Of a DNA stretch of 64,000 bases, positions 1 through 10,500 are shown piece by piece. Both the position numbers and the translations under genes were made by a program. The notes under the pieces are model-generated. The model was not told the DNA's origin. It saw nothing but the letters and a program-made list of their open reading frames with translations, and searched no databases. Source of the stretch: Klebsormidium nitens (taxonomy: Eukaryota; Streptophyta; Klebsormidiophyceae; Klebsormidiales; Klebsormidiaceae); assembly GCA_000708835.1 (NCBI GenBank), contig DF237127.1, positions 62,001 through 126,000 on the forward strand. Direction: 5' to 3'. Numbering within the stretch: the stretch's first letter is position 1; every line of letters starts with the position of its first letter.

Positions 1-2553
1 CTCCGGTGACGACATCGCCAAGTTCCTGTGGATGGTCCGTATCGGTGGGGGAGTCTACCCGCACATTAAGGAGCCGGATTACCTGGTGCGCTTTGTTCCG
101 CGTTTTCGCACTTGACTCCCTGTCTTGGCTTTGTTACCGCCTTCCCCCATTGAGCTGTGATTCGAGGGGGAACCCCGCTTCAGAAGACTGCCCACCTTCC
201 TCCCTCCGTTGTTCAGGGGAAGGGGGGAGGTGTCGCCTTCTCAATAATCCTTTGCAATGCTTCTGCTGCCTAAGTTCTGCACATGCTGAATCGGCTCTGA
301 CGTGTTTTCGTAACCCGTTGAAGGCGGTAATTTTGCACTCCCAAAGCTGATGAGGCTTCGTCTGCTTTCCCCTTCCCACCCTCTTCTGTCTGCTTGTATT
401 GACATCGAATCTAATTGCCTTGATTGCCCTGTCTGATCCTTCTTTTTTGACCTTCTTTAAGCTACATCAGTGACGCTCCAGCCATCGTTTAGAATCAGAA
501 ATTGCCAGGGCTCAGGCCTTTTCCTTTTGAATGGGAAACTTTTGAGTAGAAAAACACGAAAGCCTTGGCCGCACTGAAGAGGGTCTGGCAAAGACCAAAC
601 ACTCTTCTCTTGCAATAAGAACAAGGATAATTTAGAAGGACGGAACTCTGGAAAAGCGATTTTAGCCTTTCTTTCTTTCCCATCGATAGAAAGGAGGTTG
701 TGGGCTCAGCCTGAGTTGGGTTGTCGATCCCCTTGAGTGTTCTTTGCTAGCCTCTCCTCATTTGCTATCGCTCTTTTTCCTTGTGCAGAAGCACGGGAGC
801 TACCGCATTGACTCGGGAGCCACCTCCACGATGCTCAACTGCCTCATGTATAAGCTGTCGTACTACAGGTAAGCAAGCGCGTTGCTCTCAGCGCATCCCC
901 CTTTTGATTGCAACATCCTTATTGAGCTTTCTTTACCCGACGTAGTGGTTCTCAGAGCGAGCTAGCCAGACCAAAGTGCAACCCATGCAGCTCGTCCATG
1001 TGTCAATATCTTTACTCGACTCGTCGTTCCTTGAGCATGGTTCGGATATCAGTCATTTCTTAAGCACGGTTCAGTTAGCAAATTTCCCTTCTGCACAGAA
1101 TATTTGGCTTTCGTGCAGGTCTTAGACACCGTTCCCACAGCGTCATTTCTTGAGCCCGGTTCGGTCAATGGTCGTTCTTTAGCAGGGTCGGTCAGCAGAA
1201 CCTCCATTTCAATTTGGAAGCCATTTTTTCTGTCTTTTCGTTCAGGTTTGCGGATGCCACCATGGCGCCGGATGGTACTTCGGGGTACGACCGTGTCCGG
1301 CGGACGGAGATTGGCAAGAAGAACATCAAGCTGCGGTACTTTGAGGAGGTAAGGACTACTCTTCTACTCTCGTTGGCGTCCCCCTAAGCAAGCGTTTCTG
1401 GGATCAGCTTGACGACCTCAAAGGACCGTTGTTGTGTTACGTGACAGAGTACTGTCAGTTTCTGCTGCTTCTGGCTCGTAGAGGCCAATGATGATGGACT
1501 TACAGTCACATGTGTAGAAGCTTACGGAAAGCGTTGTCTGCCCCAAACATGCTCATTTTAAGGGTGCTTGTTGCATCGCCGATGTTGATGAGATTTCGCA
1601 AACGACTCCCGGGTGGGGCGATGCGCCGCCTGCAGTGAAGGCGGTGGTTGAAACCTAGCCATTGTCGGACCTCTCTCAATTTGCCTTCAATATATGAGAT
1701 CCTCAAGATAGGGATGCTTCACACTGTCAATTTACCGAATGCTTATCCGACATGCATGTAGATGTTGTGTCTACAAGCTTTAGGCCATGAGCGTACTTAG
1801 TTGCAGGCCGCAAAATCATGTGTCAAAACAGTCCGAGGATATTTTCGAAGTTGGGCTCCTTCAGTTCACAAAGAAGGTTTTCAGAATCTTGACATTGCTC
1901 TGTTTCCCAGGTGTTCACGACGCACCATTGGATGGTGCGCATCTACCGGCTGAAGGACGTGCCCAACCGGCAGAAGGGCGCGCGGAAGAAGGCAGCCAAG
2001 GCGGTGAGCTAGTCCTCATTATTCCTAAGAAAGATAATAATAAGCCAAGATAAAAAAAAGCTCCGACCAACACTGAAAACCCTAACCCAGAAAGATACCG
2101 GCTCCCATACCCACCCTAACCATCAAACTAACCCTACCCGTCCCAGTGCGGTTTAATCTTATTATTAACGCGCCTTATTGATATTATGATCTTTCTTGGG
2201 TTTAACTCAATCCTCAGAATGGCACGCAGCCAATATGTTTGCTTCATTTTGGAACTCCGGAAAGCATTTGTCATTCAGATCCAGGTTTGCCGGTTTGCTA
2301 CGAAGTCGTCCCGAGGCGCTTAGTCTTTTTCTCAACTTCAAGACGATCAAGGACACCGCTGCGATCCGCTTAACCACCGCTGTGCTTCCAAGCGGAGTCG
2401 TTGTATCTTGTCTTTACTCTGGTGGAGCAAGCTCACATCATGCACATACTGAACGCGCATCCTTTGTTGCAGATTGGCTCGCCAAAGAAGTCAAACAAAC
2501 TGCCAAAGTCGGCGAGCAAACGCAAGAGCCGCATAGGAGGATTGCGTTTTTAG
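1..2553 (+). CDS. STT3: STT3, catalytic subunit of oligosaccharyltransferase (3' end only)
   Basis: STT3 transfers the preassembled glycan from dolichol to Asn in nascent proteins in the ER lumen. Only the C-terminal 146 residues are in the window; the membrane part and catalytic motifs lie upstream. Exons: 1-85 (frame starts at base 2), 789-868, 1246-1348, 1911-2003, 2473-2553 (TAG). Phases agree at every junction. Recognisable family stretches are [44 protein letters not shown] and [12 protein letters not shown], all from the conserved luminal C-terminal domain. The tail is Lys/Arg-rich ([16 protein letters not shown]), as is common for plant STT3. Intron 1 has a GTGCGC donor. Intron 4 carries a small MITE-like element. 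Family identity is firm; STT3A versus STT3B cannot be decided from this part. Confidence 0.93.
1018..1200. repeat. Degenerate ~60-bp tandem repeat in STT3 intron 2
   Basis: Variants of a phrase like 'cattTCTTgAGCacGGTTCgGT' recur near 1022, 1062, 1145 and 1170, spaced irregularly within the intron between exons 789-868 and 1246-1348. Copies are diverged and no coding role is visible. Confidence 0.45.
2024..2200. mobile_element. MITE-like element inside STT3 intron 4
   Basis: The ends form an imperfect inverted repeat: 'ccTAAGAAAGATaATAAT' at the left and its complement around 2180-2200. The interior (about 2108-2145, CCCACCCTAACC...CCCGTCCCA) matches, in reverse orientation, the interior of the element at 7225-7411, so the two are related copies. 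It lies wholly within the last STT3 intron, away from the splice sites. The exact termini and a target duplication could not be fixed (TCCTCA occurs on both sides). Confidence 0.6.
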
Positions 2554-3674
2554 AGGAACAGAGCTAAGGTTTTACGAGGCCGACATGTTTGCAGATTGTC
2601 GTTGGCTTACCACTTTCAAACAATGGGTTCTGAATTTTGTCCATCAAAGAGGAGACTAATCGTTTGTCTTCGTTCCTTCTTGCACTCACAGTATGGTCCT
2701 TAAGGCAGCCATCTTCGGCGGCAAAGACATGCTCGAGAGAATCGTCAAAACAGGGCGGTCAAAGGATGCATATTAGTCCAATTACATGGACTGTACTTCT
2801 CTTCCAAGCTTGATTATCCATTGGCCGCCGCAGCTATATCACGCAATTATATGCACGGCATGCAGCACATGCCAGGATTTGCAACACGGCATGCAGAGCA
2901 AACTTTGCACATGTGCATGACAGCTGCCTATACCATGGATCAGGCTCATGGAATAATCAGGACACATGATATTCAGTGCAGTTCATTGTATTAATCTTGC
3001 ACGACAAGACGAAACACCTACCCATAGCTGACGTACACGCAGCATGCGTGCAGATCATGATTGCCTGTGCTAGATTCAGATGCAGCCCATATGCGTCGTG
3101 CCATTGTTCATAACAATCCCACATCATTGTGGCAACGTGGCTGCCACATTGTTGCATGGCAACCATGACTTCAAAGTGCAGCAAACTGTGCCTGCAAAGT
3201 CGTGCATAACTCGCATTTTTGACTCCATGCCAAACCGTCTGTCTTACACCAAGAGCTAGTTCAGTTGTTTGGCTCTAGGTATATCAACAAGCCAATGCCC
3301 TTGCGAGCCCCTGACCCTGACTCGAAACTGGACTAAGTTCATTGTACAACAGCTTGCTTCAAGCTCAAACGAGGTCCCTAGCTTAATGACCATCAAGCAC
3401 TTTAATTGATCACCTGCAGCGTTGGCGCTGAAAAAATGGGTTCCTAAACTGAGGCCCCAAAGCCTTCTCACACTGGCTCTGAGAGCACTCGGTCACTTTG
3501 ACCGACAAGCGCTGCGAGTCGCAGCTTTGCAAATGTCATCCTCAATGATGCATTTCTGCAGCACACCCACCTAGACCTCAAATTCACAATAGGTTACACG
3601 ACCTGTTTCGACGCCCTGTAATTACAGCACTTCTTTTGACGAACAGACTTGAACACCTAACCCCTTTTGAGACC
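2554..3674. other. Convergent intergenic region (STT3 / OXS3-like)
   Basis: Holds the 3' UTRs and terminators of two converging genes. A palindromic-looking run rich in 'gcatgcagcac' and 'acatgcc' motifs lies near 2845-2900. Open frames here are short and show no recognisable family. No RNA gene was seen. Confidence 0.6.
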
Positions 3675-5914
3675 CTAATACTCCGGGTGCGAGCGCCGGC
3701 GTCCGATCGCGCGCAGGTCCGCCATCGACTGCGACCGCAGCGGCTGGAACTGCGCCATTGGCCGGAGCGCCGTCGCCACGTCGGCCCCCTCCGCTGCCCA
3801 TTCAAACGCCTCCCCCTCGACGTCGTTCATCTCGCTGTCCCTAAACCCGAGGTTGTCGGCGAGCATCGCTTTTTGGGGGTAATTCCCACCGACGCCCCCC
3901 GAGGCGCGTCCGAGAAGGTTGCTGTGGCTGCCGTTGTTGTTCTTCCGGCGCTTGGCGTACGAGTTCTCGGGCTTCGCGAGGTGCTGGATGGGGCTCGTGA
4001 CGACGTCGGCCAGGCTGTGGAAGGAGCGTGACTTGCCTCCATAGTGTTGGGAGAGGCCTCGTCTGTAAGGACAAGGAAGGATGAGGGTTAGTGATTGCAA
4101 CCAATTGTTTACTACAGCAGGCCCTTGACAGACAATGATCAGAACAAATCTGTAAGGTGCAATAGCAGGGAGTATAGATGACTATGGTGATTGGTTCCAA
4201 GCATGTGGTTTTGACGAAAGAACAGAATAGTTGGGGGATGGCTGAAACAAAATCCTACCAACTTCTGACTGTATTTCAGCCTGCTTGAAAGTAATGGGAG
4301 CGATTGGCGAGGGCAAAGCATGACGCAAAATGAAGCCAGCAAAGAGAGCGTGCTTCTGAAGCGCTTCGAATACCCCAGGCTGTTTATTCAAGAACGCGCC
4401 TTTGGCAAGTGGCATTCCTTCAAGAACATAGCCTGCACTGTTGTGCTGCAAAAAGCTTCCGGAGCAAAGAAAGCTGCTAACACGAAATCTCTACAAAGAT
4501 GGGAACAGACAACAACCTGCTTTATCAGGATCAGGTGCACAAAATGCACACTCAAATGAAAGAGAAAACAAGAGGGAGAGGAGACATACCCCGCATTTGC
4601 TAAAAGATGCAGCAAGCCACAGGAAGAACCAAAAGTGCTCCAAACAGCAGACTTGGAAAAGTTTGCTGATAGTACACCAGAAAACAAAGAGGAGAAAGCA
4701 GCAAAGGGTGCAACCTGAGCAGCAGAAGCAGCCACAGGCACCAAAATAGGGTTTATCTGCATAAAGTGCAACAAAAAATGCTCCCGGAAGCAACCAAAGT
4801 CATCCCCGCCTGGAGGAACCTCGAAGAGAAGCACTGAAAATATCACAACTGCATCCAAACCCCTTGCAAAACCAAGAATCGAAAGCACACATATGCCCCT
4901 GTCATATGAAACAATGGATGCAACATACCTGAGCCCTCGGCCAACTAGAGGCGCGAGCTTATCCTCCTCAGCTCCACAGCTCCTCTCCCCCCCCTTGGCG
5001 AGCGCCGACTCCGCCTCCATGTCCCAATTTCTCGCTAGGGGTTTGGTCGCGCCGTCCATTGAACAAGAGTTTCCACTCCCATCTGAATCCGTGCGGTTTG
5101 GACTCACGGGATTGGAGTCCCCGGAACCCCCTGCCGAGAGGATTGAGCTGAGGGATGACGTCGGGCTGGGCGAAAAGTGGCTGAGCACCCGGTGCTTGTC
5201 CCCGGGCGCGAAGAAGAAGCCTCCATCCCCTGAGCTGGCCCCCGGGGAAGACCTCCGTGCGGAAAACCCGCTGCTGCCCAGCTTTTCCAGCGAGTCTTGC
5301 GAGCATTCCCGAGGATAGAAATGGACGTGCGACCGACCGAGGGGGCTGGGAGGGCAATTGCCATGCTCGGGCGGGGACCGCAAGCTGTGGGAGTTCAGGG
5401 AGAGGGCCTTGTGAGAGGCGATGGAAGCCCGCCGTTTCTGCTCGTAAAAGCGAGCGGCGGATGCGGCGAGGCTCTCCCTACCCCTATCCGGTTTCACATT
5501 CTCGTGCCATCCATTCGAGAAGCTGGCAACTCGAGGAAGCGCGGGGTTTGCAGAAGGGGAGCTGTGACTGAAGGGGTTAACGGAGGGCGCGCTAGTAGAG
5601 AGGGGGGGGGCGGCAGACTGCGCGGAGAATTGGAAGGATGGGGGGGGGATGGGACGGGCGGCACTCCTTTGGGGTTGGGACTGGCCAGAAATAGAATGGG
5701 AGTTGCCCTCCCCGTACCAATCCCGGGCCGCTTCAGAGTCAGGCAAGTTGGGGCCATCGGAAGGACCAGACACACCGTCGGACGCACCTTTACCCTGCGC
5801 CTCCATGTACATTGAGAGGGCGGAGAGCTTCTTGAGGACAAGTTCGTGGTGCGCAAGAATTAAGGGACCGCTCTGCTCGTAGGGCTGGTATTGGTTCTGA
5901 ACCTGGCACGCCAT
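3675..5914 (-). CDS. OXS3: OXS3-like (OXIDATIVE STRESS 3 family) nuclear stress protein
   Basis: OXS3 proteins are plant nuclear chromatin-associated factors that raise tolerance to heavy metals and oxidative stress. Two exons: 5914-4929 and 4062-3675, joined by an 866-bp intron in phase 2, giving 457 residues. ATG 5914 was chosen because the frame just upstream opens only with GTG. The family core sits right after the splice: GLSQHYGGKSRSFHSLADV (about residues 331-349), then KPENSYAKRRKN. Before it come Ser-rich blocks (SPTSSLSSIL), also typical. At 457 residues it is longer than most land-plant members; the N-terminal 300 residues are low-complexity Ser/Pro/Gly with no domain I recognise. 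It is divergent to the lipase gene at 7539. Family call is good; biochemical function is known only by homology. Confidence 0.78.
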
Positions 5915-7224
5915 ACTGATTGCCTTTTGCACAATTCAGGTGAGGTTTTATACCAGAATGATCAATGAGAGAAAACATGCAGGTGCTACAAGGCTCCCTG
6001 CAGATGCTGCTGCAAGAACACTAACCTAAGCAAACCTAAGGAGCAATCTAAGCCGTTTCAAATGCAGCCATTGCGGCAGCCCCGCAACCTATCGGCGCTT
6101 CTCCGCCTTGGAACGCTTCTGTGGTGCATTCCGAGCTGAGAGAGCGTAATGTGCTCCCTGCCCTGTCAGCCCTGACGAAGCGTCGTCCTTCCTCCCCACA
6201 AGCTTTTCTCTGGTTCAGCACACAGAGAGCTCTGCTTGCGGGAAAGTGGACGGGGCGGCTGCTGACTGTGCAAGAGACGTCACAGCCGTTCAATTTCAGT
6301 GTACCGACTCCGTTGCGAACTGTGAAAGCGCCCGGGGGGTATCTCGCGCAGTTGCGTGACGAAGTGCGCGGGAAATGGGTAATTTGAGTGCGCAGACTTC
6401 AAACCCTATCCTCGCGCGGAACCTCACCCGGTCGTCGTGACGGTCGGATCGGTTCACAACCGCATGGCCACGTCACCCCTGTTATCGAGTGGCAACATCA
6501 TTGCATTCTAATTGGCCCCAGCAGAGTTGAACGCCGACGGTCATACACGCAGGAGGAGAACCGTTAATGGAAGATCTTTTTCGATCGATTGATTGCCTGG
6601 ATTCTGCCGTTTCCTCGAACAATGCAGTGCCAGCTGGTACGGTAACGGTGCAAGGCATAAATTATCGAACGACATACAAAGCAGCCGTCTCAAGGCCTAT
6701 GTGATATGCACCGTCGATCTCGCCGCTTCCGAGTAGGGCGGTAATGACTCTGCAAGGGTTGCGGACCAAGGCGTCGCGGTTTGGCAAGCATCCAACGGTT
6801 TGAGACTGGAGCAGCAAAGCTATGAAAGATATCAACGGCATGCGATGCGTAAGGTTGGACCGACCAATGATAACATCAAACACTTACTTTTCAAGCCATC
6901 GGCTGTCGTCATAGGCATCTCGGAGATTTAAAAGCTAGTCAAATGCACAAATTATGCATCATGCAGTTCGACCTACCTAGAGAGTAGAGGCTAGGTAGGT
7001 AGACCGTAGTACCGTACCTAAGTTGAGTCTGACTTGAGAGGGGGGAGATGTTGAAACTTGAGAGGCCTCTCGATCAAGACTTCTTGCGAAGGTGGCTGCC
7101 CACTCAAATTGCATAAATGACGACACCCCCTCTCAGGACGGTCCTCCAAAGTTGGATTTGGAGATTTCGGTAGATTGATGTTCTTGAAACTTGAAAGGCA
7201 ACTCCTTTCCAATGGCAAATTGTC
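5915..7224. other. Divergent intergenic region (OXS3-like / lipase)
   Basis: Contains the promoters and 5' leaders of two divergent genes. A short palindromic stretch around 6975-7020 (cctacctag ... ctaggtagg) precedes the MITE at 7225. Frames here (for example 6121-6387) match no family and look non-coding. Confidence 0.55.
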
Positions 7225-7411
7225 ATAAGACTTCAATTTAGGTAAAGTAAGCTTCAGGTAAAGTAAGCCAAGCAGCCTGGGACGGGTGGGGTTAGTTTGG
7301 GGGTTAGGGTGGGTTCGGGTGCGGAGCGGGTGATTTTGAGGGTTAGGTTTTTAGTGTTAGGCTGGGAGCTTACTTTACCTGGAGCTTACTTTACCTAAAT
7401 TGAAGAGACAT
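7225..7411. mobile_element. 187-bp MITE with 9-bp target duplication, Mutator-like
   Basis: A 38-bp inverted repeat with one mismatch occupies 7231-7268 and 7368-7405; each arm holds two copies of 'gcttactttacct'. The nine bases CAAATTGTC flank the element directly at 7216-7224 and 7412-7420. A 9-bp target duplication is the hallmark of Mutator-like elements. The interior has no coding capacity and contains GGTTAGGG-like runs. It lies 127 bp upstream of the lipase start codon, so it is probably in the promoter or 5' leader. A related copy is in STT3 intron 4. Confidence 0.82.
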
Positions 7412-7538
7412 CAAATTGTCGGCAGAACCCGGCTGAGTTTTGGGGAAGACAGCATGACCCGTGTGGGGTGCCGTGTTGCCTCCTGAGCTCTTCAAAAGGT
7501 GGCTTCCTCTGATCCTGCAGAAGATAAGAGCTAGTGTA

Positions 7539-10500
7539 ATGGCACCCCAGGCGAACGGCACCCCGCTGGTCGACTCAGCAAGCAACATGGAGACGATTAA
7601 AAGGACCCCGGAAAGGACGGATTCCTTGATAGAGCGCCTGCTTCTCAAACTTTATAGATTTCAGCAAACCTTGCTGCTGATTGCCAGGGTGCTGCAACCC
7701 TATGTCGATTATTTTGTGCAACCCTTGCTGCTGAAGGCAAGGGATTTGTTACGCCCTATGCGGCGCCGGTTAGAGCCTGTGCAACGCCTGTACGCTGTCG
7801 GCTGGCAGGTGAGTGATACATGTCCAGCCTGCGCAGAATCAAAGCTGGTCTTTAAACGATCATACCTTGACGTGTTTCAAGAAGTGATGCAGCCATGTAG
7901 GCCAGACTTTCTTACAGTGAGCATCATTTCTGTATTAATAGTCTTGTTTCAGGTCTCCTATGAACTTGCTTAATGCACATGAGTGGAGCTCTCAGTATTA
8001 TGCAAATGTCAAGCAGCATGGCTTGACACATTTTAAACTGTTGATGCTGCAAGCGCCGAAATGATTTTGATTCCATCTGATGACAACTGACAAGGCAGCT
8101 CCTTGTCACAGGTCTAAAAACGCAATGCATCAGTTGTGGCAATGAAGGCATTCATGTGGATTCATTGTGCAGGCAGCGTTGTCTTCCTACATCATTGACA
8201 AGTTGATGGCGTCTAATGGCAAACTTTTGGAGGATCTTGGCAAGGGCTTCGACAAATGGGGGAACCGCTTCCTAGGTTAGTATGCCAACATCTTCTTGCT
8301 CCCTTGAAGCTTGTAGTGCTTTCAACTTGCGCTTTTGCTCCAAACAAGGGCAAAAGCAGCAGCAAATAAGACAACACCTTGTCATGTGCACATAGTTGTG
8401 ACGACTAGGAGAAGAGGGGATTGAGCAAGCCGGTTAACTTAGGTAAGCAAAATCTATCTGTGAATCATCTGATATCAATGCCCTCAGTATCAAGTCCTAG
8501 AAGCAACATCAAGGAGAATAAGTTCCTCTCTCCCAGTGCATCGCAGTACCCTCCTCTTTTGACAGAGCCTGAGCGGACCAAGCTTTGAACCACATACTAT
8601 CATCTCAACAATTGCTTTGATTATCCTGGTGGAGATGTACCAGATGAAGTAGCCTTTTCAGATGTGGCTGCTTCAATCTAATGAGAAAGCACGCTTCTTG
8701 ACCCTACCTGCTTTTATTGACATGTTTGCCTTCTGCCCTGAAGCTTGGCACTCTTTCTTAAAAAGCACAACATACTACCACACTGACATGCGTATTTCCT
8801 GTCTCAGGTCAATATAAATCTCCAGCCGGCATCAAATACAACCTGACTCTGATTGGCCTCCTGGATAGGAGCTTCGACCTTGATCAACACACAGTCAAAA
8901 CCTTCCCCGCTGAGTCTCCCAGCGCCCGCACCAATGCCGAAGTCTGTGCCATGGCTGCCAAACTCATCTATGAGAAAGAAAAACTTGTGGAGGAAGTCAT
9001 TAATGACTTGTGGAACAAGGGCCTACCAGTAAGCAGCGTGCTTTTGGACCTGCTTCTCACCCAATCCCTTCATGAGATTCTTGATCTACTGACATGGCTC
9101 AACCTACCCTGTTGTTTGGACATCTGGTGGCTTAGTCCGACTCATCAGGGGTAATCTAAGCTACATTGGTGAATCAAAGTCAACTCATTCACTTCCCGAG
9201 ATGGTTGCAAGTGCTCCCTTATGTTCCGAGCTGATTGAGGTTTGAGGTTTGAGGTTTGTGCATTGCAATGTCGACTGTGCATTTGCTGATAGCGAGCCAG
9301 GTTCCTGCATGGTGTGATCTGATCTTGGAAAGTGTACTGACCGGTTCAGAGCCCTGCTCGCTAGGCCTCTAGGAGTGGCACTGAAGTTGTGCCGATCTGT
9401 ACAATTGCATTGCTTTTCTGGCACCCCTAGCCAGATATGTAGCACCGAGACTTGCCTCCTTTTGTCCTAGGCGCTAACTTATCCATGTCCTTGTTAAGCT
9501 GAATCAAAGCCCTGCATCTATGTATTGGCCTGTTGCCAATTACCCCAGCCTGAGAAAAGAAGGATTCAGCTGATGGTAGATTGGCAAGGTTGCAGACTAA
9601 TGCGGCTGGTGGACACATTGGTTGCAGGCTAAGAAGGCAAAGGACACAAAGGCAGAGGACACCAAGGCAGAGGACACCAAGGCAAAGGACACCAAGGCAA
9701 AGGACACCAAGGCAAAGGACACAAAGGCAGAGGACATGAAGCCAAAGGACACCAAGGCAGAGGACACCAAGGCAAAGGACACCAAGGCAGCGGACACCAA
9801 GGCAAAGGACACAGAGGCAGAGGACACCAAGGACACAGAAAGGTTTAAGTTTATTGATTGGTATGACTACAAGACACAGGGAAAGAATCAAGTTGGTACG
9901 ATCCCTTCTCTGGACTTTTGGTCAAAGTTATGTGCTCAAAAACCTCAAGTTGCTGCATAAATCAAATACTCATGTGCATCTAGTCAATCTCAGCAGTTAT
10001 TACAATTAGCATCAGAAGGAAGGGATTGCAATCCGGACAAGGTGCATGTTCCCCTTTTCGTTCAGAGGCTTCATGCGTTCTAGATTATCACTGGGCACTT
10101 CAAGCCTTCAAGAATCGAATGCGTTTGGCACGATTCTTCTGTTTAATAGGCTCTCGATGAAAGATCCTCGCACAAGTGCCCAGCCAAAAAGAGAGGGGTG
10201 CACGAGCGAGTCAATTTTCTCTAGCCATCTTGGCAAGTCTGACTGTGAAGTAATTACTAATGCAGCTGAATCTGCGGAAGCGGTGAGTACCTGAATGCTG
10301 AATCGACTCCTCAAATGCCTGAGGCCTGAATCTGCAGGGTGCTCAAAACTATGTCTATCTGCAGACACCCAGGCGATGCTGTTCAAGAAGGGGACAGCTA
10401 TTGTGGTCGTTTTCCGCGGCACAGAGCCTTTCAAAGCCGTAGATTGGGCAACTGACTTCAGGTTCGCCTGGTGGGATGGGATCCCGGCACTCGGCAGGTG

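Noticed and set aside
3636-4031. 131-codon plus-strand frame
   Set aside because: Antisense to OXS3-like exon 2, which carries the conserved family core on the minus strand.
9427-9891. Minus-strand frame with repeated VLCLG units, looking like a membrane repeat protein
   Set aside because: Antisense translation of the KAKDT minisatellite in lipase exon 4.
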